Origin: an uncultured Lachnospiraceae bacterium
GTDB taxonomy: Bacteria; Bacillota; Clostridia; Lachnospirales; Lachnospiraceae
Assembly (NCBI GenBank): GCA_900555195.1
Contig: USKC01000176.1
Span: 1-6,651 of the forward strand
DNA length: 6,651 bases
Direction: 5' to 3'
The notes under the pieces are model-generated. The model was given only the letters and a program-made list of their open reading frames with translations. It ran no database searches and was not told where the DNA came from. Position numbers and translations under genes: made by a program. Below, in pieces: positions 1 through 6,521 of this stretch. Within the stretch, counting starts at the first letter, position 1. Each line of letters starts with the position of its first letter.

Positions 1-299
1 TTCCGATCTGGTTCCGTCTGATTATCAATGAGGTGGATGTGAAGAAGGCGGAAAAGCCGATGCCGAAGCTTCCGGTTGCCACTGCGTTCTGGACTCCGAA
101 ACCGAATCTTCCGGTAGGCGCCGAGGCGTGGATTCTGGCAGGCGGAGCCCATCACACAGCGTTCTCATATGATCTGACCGCACAGCAGATGGGAGATTGG
201 GCAGATGCTATGGGAATTGAGGCTGTTTATATAGATGCCAATACCAATATCCGTAACTTTAAAAATGAATTAAGATGGAACGAAGCAGCCTTCAGATAG
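1..299 (+). CDS. araA: L-arabinose isomerase, C-terminal end (partial at window start)
   Basis: The reading frame is open from the window edge and ends at TAG 297-299, giving the last ~98 residues. The enzyme converts L-arabinose to L-ribulose in the cytoplasm, the first step of bacterial arabinose catabolism. The tail reads like AraA throughout. A PKLPVA segment is followed by WTPKPNL, then the signature AWILAGGAHHTAFS (His-His encoded at 150-155), then IDANT and the closing KNELRWNEAAF. In E. coli AraA the second His of this pair (His450) is a metal and active-site ligand, and it is kept here. The other catalytic residues lie upstream, outside the window. The kinase gene starts 39 bases downstream with no terminator between, so the two are very likely co-transcribed. 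The identification is firm; only the length of the missing part is unknown. Confidence 0.96.
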   Translation, partial: PIWFRLIINEVDVKKAEKPMPKLPVATAFWTPKPNLPVGAEAWILAGGAHHTAFSYDLTAQQMGDWADAMGIEAVYIDANTNIRNFKNELRWNEAAFR

Positions 300-338
300 A
301 ATTCTGAGGGCCTTGGGTCCACAGCAGGAGGAGATCAA

Positions 339-1940
339 ATGGAAATGAACAGTGTAAAAAGTGCAATTGAAAACGGGAAAACAGCGCTTGGGATTGAATT
401 TGGTTCCACAAGGATCAAGGCGATCCTCGTAGGGGAGGACAATGCTCCGATTGCATCCGGAAGTCATGACTGGGAAAACCGGCTGGAGAACAATATCTGG
501 ACTTATAGTCTGGATGATATCTGGACCGGGCTTAAAGACAGCTACCGGAAGATGGCCGAGGATGTGAAGAGCAAGTATGGAATTGAATTGGAAACCATTG
601 GAGCCATTGGGTTCAGTGCTATGATGCACGGTTATATGGCGTTTGACAAAGACGGAGAACTTCTTGTGCCATTCAGAACGTGGAGAAATACCATGACAGA
701 GGAAGCATCAGAAAAACTTACAGAGGAATTTAACTATCATATTCCTCAGAGATGGAGTATCGCGCATCTTTATCAGGCGGTTCTCAATGGGGAAGAGCAT
801 GTGAAAGAGATTACATATCTTACGACTCTGGCGGGCTATGTGCACTGGAAACTTTGCGGAAGCAAGGTTCTGGGAGTAGGAGAAGCTTCCGGTATGTTCC
901 CGATTGACATCGAAACGAAAAATTACAATGAAACAATGATTTCCAAATTTGATGAACTTGTTGCGGACAAAGGATATCCGTGGAAATTAAAAGAGATTCT
1001 TCCGGAAGTCCTTGTGGCAGGAGAAAATGCCGGAGTATTGACGGAAGAAGGTGCGCAACTCCTGGACCCGAGCGGAAAACTTAAGGCGGGAGTTCCGATG
1101 TGCCCTCCGGAAGGAGATGCAGGAACCGGTATGACGGCCACCAACAGCGTAGCGCAGCGTACGGGCAATGTATCCGCAGGAACCAGCGTATTCGCCATGG
1201 TGGTGCTGGAGAAGGAACTGAAAGAAGTGCATCCGGAGATCGATATGGTGACCACGCCGGACGGCAGCGCTGTGGCCATGGTTCACTGCAATAACTGCAC
1301 GTCTGATCTGAATGCCTGGATCAATCTGTTCGAGGAGTTCACCCAGGCCTTTGGCATGAATGTGGATCGTAACGATCTGTTCGGAACTCTGTACCGCAAG
1401 GCGCTGGAAGGAGATCCGGACTGCGGCGGGCTGCTGGCTTATAACTATTTCTCCGGCGAGCACATCACCGGATTTGAAGAAGGCCGTCCGTTGTTCGTGA
1501 GAAACCCGGAAAGCAAGTTCAACCTGGCCAATTTCATGCGGGTACATCTGTTCACCGCCCTTGGCGCCCTGAAGACCGGACTGGATATCCTGCTGAAGGA
1601 AGAAGGCGTGCAGATCGACAGGCTGATGGGACATGGCGGCTTGTTCAAGACAAAGGAAGTGGGGCAGAAGATCCTGGCAGCTGCGGTCAACGCGCCCGTT
1701 ACCGTGATGGAGACGGCAGGAGAAGGCGGCGCATGGGGAATTGCGATTCTGGCGTCCTACATGCTGCATAAGGAGGAAGGCGAGAGCCTTGCTGCATTCC
1801 TGGAGCGCGCGGTATTTGCCGGCCAGGAAGGCGTGACGCTGGAGCCGGATGCGAAGGATGTGGAAGGATTCAATGTGTTTGTGCAGCGTTATGCGGCAGG
1901 GCTTCCGATTGAAAAGGCAGCCGTAGAGAGTTTGATCTGA
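339..1940 (+). CDS. araK: FGGY-family carbohydrate kinase, probable L-ribulokinase (AraK type)
   Basis: This 533-residue cytoplasmic kinase probably phosphorylates L-ribulose to L-ribulose 5-phosphate with ATP. The ATG at 339 has an ideal AGGAGG at 326-331. Visible FGGY features, in order, are the N-terminal phosphate loop [11 protein letters not shown] (18-28), a sugar-site-like AMMHGYM (94-100), GDAGTG (259-264) with Asp260 as likely catalytic base, a second phosphate motif [11 protein letters not shown] (276-286), and the adenosine motif GHGGLF (431-436) through [10 protein letters not shown] (461-470). It does not look like classical AraB. It fits the non-orthologous clostridial ribulokinase named AraK in Clostridium acetobutylicum, and its place between araA and araD supports that role. 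A xylulokinase is the main alternative. Oddities: Glu20 replaces the usual Asp of the first loop, and leucine codon use changes sharply near the middle of the gene. It ends in tandem in-frame stops TGA TAG. Confidence 0.88.
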   Translation: MEMNSVKSAIENGKTALGIEFGSTRIKAILVGEDNAPIASGSHDWENRLENNIWTYSLDDIWTGLKDSYRKMAEDVKSKYGIELETIGAIGFSAMMHGYMAFDKDGELLVPFRTWRNTMTEEASEKLTEEFNYHIPQRWSIAHLYQAVLNGEEHVKEITYLTTLAGYVHWKLCGSKVLGVGEASGMFPIDIETKNYNETMISKFDELVADKGYPWKLKEILPEVLVAGENAGVLTEEGAQLLDPSGKLKAGVPMCPPEGDAGTGMTATNSVAQRTGNVSAGTSVFAMVVLEKELKEVHPEIDMVTTPDGSAVAMVHCNNCTSDLNAWINLFEEFTQAFGMNVDRNDLFGTLYRKALEGDPDCGGLLAYNYFSGEHITGFEEGRPLFVRNPESKFNLANFMRVHLFTALGALKTGLDILLKEEGVQIDRLMGHGGLFKTKEVGQKILAAAVNAPVTVMETAGEGGAWGIAILASYMLHKEEGESLAAFLERAVFAGQEGVTLEPDAKDVEGFNVFVQRYAAGLPIEKAAVESLI

Positions 1941-1957
1941 TAGAAAGGCGGGTACAT

Positions 1958-2662
1958 ATGTTAGAGGAACTGAAAAAAAGAGTATATGAAGCGAACATGC
2001 TTCTGCCCAAATATGGACTGGTTACCTTTACCTGGGGAAATGTGAGCGAAATCGACCGCGAATCCGGCCTGTTTGCGATCAAGCCCAGCGGCGTGGACTA
2101 TGATAAGCTGACGCCGGAAGATATGGTGATTGTGGATTTGAATGGGAATAAGGTGGAAGGCCGTTATAATCCTTCCTCCGATACCGCCACACATGTGGAA
2201 TTGTATAAGGCTTTCCCTGAGGTGGGAGGAATTGTGCATACCCATTCTCCCTATGCGACCAGCTGGGCCCAGGCGGGCAGGGGAATTCCCTGCTATGGCA
2301 CCACCCATGCGGATTACATTTACGGAGAGGTTCCCTGCCTCAGGTGCCTGACCAAGGAAGAGATAGAGGATGCATATGAAGAGAATACCGGTCATCTGAT
2401 CGTAAACGAATTCCGGGCGATGGGAAAGGATCCGAAGGCTGTCCCTGCGGTACTGTGCAAGAATCACGGACCGTTTGCCTGGGGAAAAGACGCCCATGAG
2501 GCAGTTCACAATGCAGTCGTTCTGGAAGAAGTGGCTAAAATGGCGTACCGTGCGGAGACCATCAATCCCCGCATCCAGCCCGCCCCGCAGGAACTGCAGG
2601 ACAAGCATTATTACAGAAAGCATGGGGCGAATGCTTACTATGGACAAACAGGGGACAAATAG
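1958..2662 (+). CDS. araD: L-ribulose-5-phosphate 4-epimerase
   Basis: This 234-residue class II aldolase-family enzyme epimerises L-ribulose 5-phosphate at C4 to D-xylulose 5-phosphate, joining arabinose catabolism to the pentose phosphate pathway. The catalytic set known from E. coli AraD is complete, each residue one position earlier. Asp75 lies in the phosphate-binding SSDTATH stretch. The zinc ligands are His94 and His96 (GIVHTHS) and His170 (NHGPFAWG). Asp119 (THADY) and Tyr228 (AYYGQ) are the acid/base pair. Other hallmarks are [11 protein letters not shown] (23-33), [10 protein letters not shown] (42-51) and the C-terminal [15 protein letters not shown]. Length matches the family. The start at 1958 has a purine-rich AAAGGCGG at 1944-1951 and lies 17 bases after the kinase stop, so translation in the same operon is expected. 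UlaF and SgbE are close paralogues with the same reaction, but the araA neighbour decides for AraD. Confidence 0.96.
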   Translation: MLEELKKRVYEANMLLPKYGLVTFTWGNVSEIDRESGLFAIKPSGVDYDKLTPEDMVIVDLNGNKVEGRYNPSSDTATHVELYKAFPEVGGIVHTHSPYATSWAQAGRGIPCYGTTHADYIYGEVPCLRCLTKEEIEDAYEENTGHLIVNEFRAMGKDPKAVPAVLCKNHGPFAWGKDAHEAVHNAVVLEEVAKMAYRAETINPRIQPAPQELQDKHYYRKHGANAYYGQTGDK

Positions 2663-2675
2663 AGTAAACTGTAGG

Positions 2676-2722
2676 TAAAACAGGAGCCGGCACCGCTGGA
2701 CGGAGCGCCGGCCCCTGATTTA
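2676..2722 (+). terminator. GC-rich hairpin after araD, possible leaky terminator or attenuator
   Basis: CAGGAGCCGGC at 2681-2691 pairs with GCCGGCCCCTG at 2707-2717, giving ten pairs and one A/C mismatch, with a 15-base loop. The stem is flanked by TAAAA (2676-2680) and ATTTA (2718-2722), which could extend the pairing. The T-tract is weak: only TTT follows, then A residues. This shape suits a partial terminator, or a processing or stabilising hairpin that sets the ratio between the araA-araK-araD part and the transketolase genes. It ends 22 bases before the next start codon. I see no convincing new promoter between it and the transketolase gene. Confidence 0.6.
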
Positions 2723-2744
2723 AAAGGAAAACGGAGGAATATGT

Positions 2745-3581
2745 ATGGAGAACCTTGAACTCGCCAAAATGGCGAATGAGATCCGCAAAGGGATCGTGAC
2801 CGCCGTGCATAGCGCGAAGGCCGGCCATCCGGGCGGATCCCTATCTGCTGCGGATATTTTTACTTATCTCTATTTTGAGGAAATGAATATTGATCCGAAG
2901 AACCCGAAGGATCCGGATCGTGACCGTTTTGTGCTCTCCAAAGGGCATACAGCTCCCGGCCTGTATTCCACTCTGGCTCACAGGGGATATTTCCCGGTGG
3001 AAGATCTGGTTACGCTGCGTAAGCTTGGATCTTATCTTCAGGGACATCCCTGCCTGCAGCATGTGCCTGGTGTGGACATGTCAACAGGTTCCCTGGGACA
3101 GGGCATATCTGCCGCAGTCGGCATGGCTCTGGGCGGAAAGCTGGATAAGAAAGATTTCCGCGTTTATACGCTTCTGGGCGACGGAGAGATTGAAGAAGGA
3201 CAGGTATGGGAAGCTTCCATGTTCGCCGGTTTCCATAAGCTGGACAACCTGGTTGTGATCGTGGACAATAACGGGCTTCAGATCGACGGGGCGATTGATG
3301 AGGTATGCTCCCCTTACCCGATCGATAAGAAGTTTGAAGCGTTTAATTTCCATGTAATCAATGTGGATGCCCATGATTTTGACGCGCTGCGCGCTGCATT
3401 CGCAGAGGCCCGCAGCACCAAGGGCATGCCCACCGCCATCATCGCACACAGCCTGAAAGGAAAGGGCGTATCCTTCATGGAAGGAAATGTGGCCTGGCAC
3501 GGAACTGCCCCCAATGACGAACAGTATGCCATCGCTATGGCGGATTTAGAGAAAGTAGGTGAAGCGTTATGTCAGAAGTAA
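2745..3581 (+). CDS. tkt: Transketolase, N-terminal (thiamine diphosphate pyrophosphate-binding) subunit
   Basis: This 278-residue subunit is the first half of a split transketolase, which moves two-carbon units between pentose, triose and other sugar phosphates using thiamine diphosphate (ThDP) and Mg2+. Motifs in order are HSAKAGHPGGS (22-32, His28), DRFVLSKGH (60-68), GSLGQG (115-120), and the ThDP/Mg2+ signature starting at GDGEIEEGQVWE (145-156) and ending in VDNN (173-176). Asp146 and Asn176 are the expected Mg2+ ligands, with the usual 30-residue spacing. WHG at 251-253 carries a further conserved His. An out-of-frame ATG at 2741 opens only a five-codon frame. GGAGG at 2733-2737 is correctly placed for 2745. 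Split transketolases are common in Clostridia and archaea. The gene overlaps the C-terminal half by 13 bases, and the two products should form one enzyme. Confidence 0.96.
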   Translation: MENLELAKMANEIRKGIVTAVHSAKAGHPGGSLSAADIFTYLYFEEMNIDPKNPKDPDRDRFVLSKGHTAPGLYSTLAHRGYFPVEDLVTLRKLGSYLQGHPCLQHVPGVDMSTGSLGQGISAAVGMALGGKLDKKDFRVYTLLGDGEIEEGQVWEASMFAGFHKLDNLVVIVDNNGLQIDGAIDEVCSPYPIDKKFEAFNFHVINVDAHDFDALRAAFAEARSTKGMPTAIIAHSLKGKGVSFMEGNVAWHGTAPNDEQYAIAMADLEKVGEALCQK

Positions 3582-4519
3582 AGAATGTTCAGAAGATCGC
3601 GACAAGAGAAGCTTACGGCAAGGCGCTTGCCGAATTCGGGGCGCAGTACCCCGATCTGGTGGTTCTGGACGCAGATCTGGCCAATGCCACCAAAACGAAT
3701 ACCTTCCAGAAGGCATTTCCGGATCGCCATATCGACTGCGGTATCGCGGAAGCGGATATGATGGGAATCGCGGCCGGGCTGGCTACGGTAGGCAAGATCC
3801 CGTTTGCATCTTCCTTCGCTATGTTTGCGGCGGGCCGCGCGTATGAACAGGTGCGCAATTCCATCGGATATCCGCATCTGAATGTGAAGATCGGCGCCAC
3901 CCATGCAGGAATCACGGTGGGCGAGGACGGCGCATCTCATCAGTGCCTGGAAGATCTGGCCCTGATGCGCGTGATCCCAGGAATGGTGGTCATCAACCCC
4001 AGTGATGCTGTGGAAGCAAGAGCTGCGGTAAAAGCGGCGATTGAATATGAGGGACCTGTATATCTGCGCTTCGGACGTGCAGCGGTTCCGGTGATTAATG
4101 ACAGAGAAGACTATCAGTTTGAGATCGGAAAAGGCGTGCTTTTGCGTGAAGGAAGCGATGTGACGATCGTGGCTACAGGCATTTGCGTGTCCTCTGCCCT
4201 GGAAGCGGCGGAAAAACTCGCTGCAGATGGAATCAGTGCAGAAGTGATCAACATTCATACAATCAAGCCTCTGGATGAAGAACTGATCGCTGCTTCTGCG
4301 AAGAAGACCGGAAAGGTTGTAACCGCAGAAGAGCATTCCGTGATCGGCGGACTGGGCGGCGCGGTATGCGAAGCATTGGCCGCCAAAGCGCCTGTGCCGG
4401 TTCTGAGAATCGGAATGAATGACATCTTCGGAGAATCCGGTTCCGCCGCGGCCCTGGTTGCCAAGTACGGACTGGATGGAGATGGCATCTACGCAAAAGT
4501 GAAAGATTTTGTGAAGTAG
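3569..4519 (+). CDS. tkt: Transketolase, C-terminal (pyrimidine-binding) subunit
   Basis: This 316-residue partner subunit carries the pyrimidine-binding domain and the C-terminal domain. The region IDCGIAEADMMGIAAGLA (55-72) holds Glu61, which matches the glutamate that activates the thiamine ring. Next come SSFAMFAAGRAYEQVRNSI (81-99) and the transketolase signature THAGITVGEDGASHQ (111-125), in which His124 corresponds to the conserved sugar-phosphate-contacting His. VYLRFGR (164-170) follows, and the C-terminal domain includes INIHTIKPLD (227-236) and EEHSVIGGLGGAV (254-266). The start codon lies inside the upstream gene with a 13-base overlap. AGGTG at 3557-3561 provides a modest ribosome-binding site, so translational coupling probably keeps the two subunits equal. 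A 1-deoxyxylulose-5-phosphate synthase fragment is unlikely given the separate N-half and the arabinose context. Confidence 0.96.
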   Translation: MSEVKNVQKIATREAYGKALAEFGAQYPDLVVLDADLANATKTNTFQKAFPDRHIDCGIAEADMMGIAAGLATVGKIPFASSFAMFAAGRAYEQVRNSIGYPHLNVKIGATHAGITVGEDGASHQCLEDLALMRVIPGMVVINPSDAVEARAAVKAAIEYEGPVYLRFGRAAVPVINDREDYQFEIGKGVLLREGSDVTIVATGICVSSALEAAEKLAADGISAEVINIHTIKPLDEELIAASAKKTGKVVTAEEHSVIGGLGGAVCEALAAKAPVPVLRIGMNDIFGESGSAAALVAKYGLDGDGIYAKVKDFVK

Positions 4520-4533
4520 GCAAGGAAAGAGCG

Positions 4534-4751
4534 TTGAGATGGAACCTGCCGGCTTCTATTCCTGCAGGCAGCAAGTCAAGCGGACACATGAAAAGGATGT
4601 GCATGTCGGGTTTCCGCGCCGACGGCTGCTGTGAGGGTCAAATACCTGCGGACTTTGCGCCGTTGTGTAAAAGCTGCGGCAAGCCTGATGTTTCATGGCT
4701 TGCTGTAGGGTGTTTGACCGGAGGATAGGAGCCGGCAGATGTTCATTTCAG
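4534..4751 (+). ncRNA. Large structured RNA-like element between transketolase and rpe
   Basis: Almost the whole 275-base gap after transketolase can fold. The closing helix pairs 4534-4561 with 4723-4751 in three blocks: 4534-4540/4745-4751, 4542-4545/4741-4744, and an unbroken 16-pair block 4546-4561/4723-4738. Inside is an arm at 4568-4629 built from 4568-4572/4625-4629, 4575-4577/4621-4623, 4580-4584/4613-4617 and 4585-4589/4597-4601. A second helix, 4636-4646/4709-4719, has eleven pairs. It abuts a twelve-pair hairpin, 4674-4685/4697-4708, with an 11-base loop. About seven pairs are G-U, which favours selection on RNA over a plain DNA inverted repeat. I do not recognise a known riboswitch or RNA family. 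It could be a cis-regulatory leader for rpe, an intercistronic processing or stability element, an independent small RNA, or a small inverted-repeat mobile element. No T-tract follows, so it is not a simple terminator. The pairing was found by eye, without energy calculation. Confidence 0.55.
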
Positions 4752-4782
4752 GATAAAAATGGGCGTCGGGGAACCGGCAGAT
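4732..4782 (+). repeat. Direct repeat CCGGCAGAT flanking the region before rpe
   Basis: CCGGCAGAT occurs at 4732-4740 and again at 4774-4782, 42 bases apart. The first copy contributes to the 3' strand of the closing helix of the structured element. The second ends just before the purine-rich rpe ribosome-binding site (AGAGGGAG, about 4785-4792). CTGCCGG at 4546-4552 can pair with either copy, so the two pairings exclude each other. The repeat is short and could be chance. Confidence 0.5.
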
Positions 4783-4794
4783 TGAGAGGGAGCA

Positions 4795-5469
4795 ATGAAC
4801 ATATTATCACCATCCATCCTGGCAGCAGACTGTGCCAAGTTGGGAGAGCAGATTGAACGGGTTGAAAAGGCGGGGGCGAAATATCTGCACATTGATATCA
4901 TGGACGGCATGTTTGTACCATCCATCTCTTTCGGGATGTGCGTTGTCGCCTCTCTCAGGAAGGTTACGAATGTCACGTTTGACGTTCATCTGATGGTGGA
5001 AGAGCCGATCAGGTATGTGGCCGATTTCGCCAAGAGCGGGGCGGATATCATCACCATTCATCTGGAAGCATGCAGCAATGTGGAAGAGACGCTGGATTGG
5101 ATTCATAGTCTGGGAAGAAAGGCGGGGCTGTCCATCAAGCCTTCCACGCCGGTTCGGGAAGTGGAAAAATATCTCAACAAAATAGATATGCTGCTCGTTA
5201 TGACCGTGGAACCTGGGTTTGGCGGACAGAAATATATTCCGGAATCCACGGAAAGGATACGGGAGGCGGCGCAGATGATTCGGGAATGCGGCGCACAGGT
5301 TGATGTCGAGGTGGACGGTGGAATCACGAAAGACAATGTGGATGTGGTTTTGGAAGCGGGAGCGAATATTATTGTGGCTGGCTCTGCCATTTTTAAGGGG
5401 GAGATAGAAGAGAACGTGCGGGCTATGCTGGAGCAGCTTGAAAAGAGGCAGGTTTGTGAAAATTGCTGA
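4795..5469 (+). CDS. rpe: Ribulose-phosphate 3-epimerase
   Basis: This 224-residue TIM-barrel enzyme interconverts D-xylulose 5-phosphate and D-ribulose 5-phosphate in the non-oxidative pentose phosphate pathway. It opens with the family start LSPSILAAD (4-12), including Ser7. The metal and catalytic residues are His32 and Asp34 (LHIDIMDG), His65 (DVHLMV) and Asp174 (VEVDGGI). The phosphate-binding features VEPGFGGQ (138-145), DGGI (174-177) and AGSAIF (195-200) are all present. The length is typical. The allulose-6-phosphate epimerase AlsE is a relative, but the PGFGGQ and VDGGI forms are the standard Rpe ones. AGAGGGAG about 4785-4792 supports the ATG at 4795. Its place after transketolase suggests a copy dedicated to pentose catabolism, probably in addition to a housekeeping rpe elsewhere; that last point is inference. 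The gene follows the structured element and may be controlled by it. Confidence 0.95.
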   Translation: MNILSPSILAADCAKLGEQIERVEKAGAKYLHIDIMDGMFVPSISFGMCVVASLRKVTNVTFDVHLMVEEPIRYVADFAKSGADIITIHLEACSNVEETLDWIHSLGRKAGLSIKPSTPVREVEKYLNKIDMLLVMTVEPGFGGQKYIPESTERIREAAQMIRECGAQVDVEVDGGITKDNVDVVLEAGANIIVAGSAIFKGEIEENVRAMLEQLEKRQVCENC

Positions 5470-5484
5470 GAGCAGGCCACTTTC

Positions 5485-5521
5485 GCAGCTGCTGGTTGTG
5501 CGGCTGCCGTAAAAGCGGCGG
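5485..5521 (+). other. Two mutually exclusive small hairpins between rpe and the dehydrogenase gene
   Basis: The 65-base gap after rpe can form GCAGC 5485-5489 with GCTGC 5503-5507 (13-base loop). Alternatively CTGCCG 5504-5509 pairs with CGGCGG 5516-5521 (loop TAAAAG, one G-U pair). They share 5504-5507 and cannot coexist. The second ends six bases before the GAGG (5527-5530) that serves the next gene. No T-run follows, so neither looks like a terminator. They may be chance in GC-rich sequence. Confidence 0.25.
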
Positions 5522-5534
5522 AATGTGAGGTAAG

Positions 5535-6494
5535 ATGAAAATAATTGTGACGCCTCCGTTTACGGAGAAGCAGAAAGCGGCGCTCATGGCGGCGGCAAAA
5601 AACCCGGAAGAATTGATTTTCTGCCCGAAAGAGGAAATTACAGAGGATGTGATTGCGGACGCGGACGTGATCCTCGGAAATCTGGCCCGGCCGAACCAGG
5701 CGGCTTGGGCCGGGAAATTACAGTGGATCCAGCTGAATAATGCAGGGACAGAAGGATACTGCGAGCCCGGAGTGCTTCCGGAAGGAGCGGTTCTGACCAA
5801 TGCCACTGGAGCGTATGGGCTGGCGATTTCGGAACACATGATTGCCTGCCTGTTCATGCTGCGTAAGAAACTGCATCTATATTATGCCAATCAGCAGCGA
5901 AGAGAATGGAAAAATGAAGGCCATGTGGGCGTGGTGCAGAAAACCCGAGTACTGGTAATTGGGTTAGGAGATATTGGAAGCACATTTGCATCCAAGATGA
6001 AGGCGCTGGGCTGTTATACGGTGGGAATTAAGCGCCATGTGGGTGCAAAGCCTGACTGCGTGGAGGAATTATATGGAATGGAAGAATTGGAGCGCCTCTT
6101 GCCGGATATGGATGTGGTGGCATTGAGCCTTCCCGGCAATACGGCCACACGCCATGTGCTGAGCCGTGAGCGGATCGGGCTTCTGTCTTCCAATGCCATC
6201 GTACTGAATGTGGGGCGCGGCAGCGCCGTGGATACGGATGCCCTGAGCGATGCGCTGTATGCAGGCAAAATCGCAGGTGCGGCGCTGGACGTGACGGATC
6301 CGGAACCCCTTCCGGCAGATCATCCGCTTTGGAGTGCTCCAAACGCGCTCATCACGCCTCACATATCCGGCGGATATTCCCTTCCGGAAACCCTGGAACA
6401 GATCGCGGATATTTTTGCAGAGAATCTGAGACGCTTCCAGGAAGGGCAGCCGCTGCGCAATGTGGTGGATATGGAGACCGGATACTGCAGATAG
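5535..6494 (+). CDS. D-isomer-specific 2-hydroxyacid dehydrogenase family protein
   Basis: This 319-residue cytoplasmic oxidoreductase should interconvert a 2-keto acid and the matching D-2-hydroxy acid with NAD(P)H. The N-terminal catalytic part contains NNAGTEGY (68-75). The nucleotide-binding domain starts at VLVIGLGDIG (139-148), the GxGxxG loop. The catalytic triad of the family is intact: Arg228 in LNVGRGSAVD, Glu257 in DVTDPEPLP and His276 in ITPHISGG. After the second beta strand the sequence reads GIKRH (164-168), with Lys166 and Arg167 where NADH-dependent members usually have an acidic residue, so NADPH may be preferred (inference). The substrate cannot be named; glyoxylate/hydroxypyruvate reductases and phosphoglycerate-type enzymes are relatives. 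The start at 5535 has GAGG at 5527-5530. It lies 65 bases after rpe and 27 bases before the next gene, so it is likely part of the same or an adjoining operon. Confidence 0.9.
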   Translation: MKIIVTPPFTEKQKAALMAAAKNPEELIFCPKEEITEDVIADADVILGNLARPNQAAWAGKLQWIQLNNAGTEGYCEPGVLPEGAVLTNATGAYGLAISEHMIACLFMLRKKLHLYYANQQRREWKNEGHVGVVQKTRVLVIGLGDIGSTFASKMKALGCYTVGIKRHVGAKPDCVEELYGMEELERLLPDMDVVALSLPGNTATRHVLSRERIGLLSSNAIVLNVGRGSAVDTDALSDALYAGKIAGAALDVTDPEPLPADHPLWSAPNALITPHISGGYSLPETLEQIADIFAENLRRFQEGQPLRNVVDMETGYCR

Positions 6495-6521
6495 TGTGGA
6501 TGGTTTACAGCGGAGGGAGTT

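Noticed and set aside
367..381. Sequence resembling a catabolite-responsive cre site early in the kinase gene
   Set aside because: It has two mismatches, including the conserved 3' half-site C, and sits in coding sequence where A-rich lysine and asparagine codons make chance matches easy.
987..1769. Long open frame on the - strand opposite the kinase gene
   Set aside because: It is an antisense shadow of a well-supported gene. The translation shows no family motif and there is no ribosome-binding evidence.
1961..2647. Long open frame on the - strand opposite araD
   Set aside because: It spans almost exactly the araD gene in antisense, lacks recognisable motifs, and reflects codon bias of araD.
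4674..4708. Twelve-pair hairpin considered as a rho-independent terminator after transketolase
   Set aside because: No T-tract follows. Its 3' strand runs straight into the next helix strand, so it is better read as part of the larger fold.
4534..4728. 64-codon frame starting at TTG with AGGAAAG upstream, encoding a Cys-containing peptide with a CKSC motif
   Set aside because: The base order is better explained by the paired helices covering the same positions. The start is TTG, the peptide resembles nothing I know, and codon use does not match the neighbouring genes. Kept only as a remote possibility.
4714..4743. TTGACC followed by GATGTT as a possible sigma-70 promoter for rpe
   Set aside because: The -10 match is poor (three of six), and both hexamers lie inside strands of the predicted helices.
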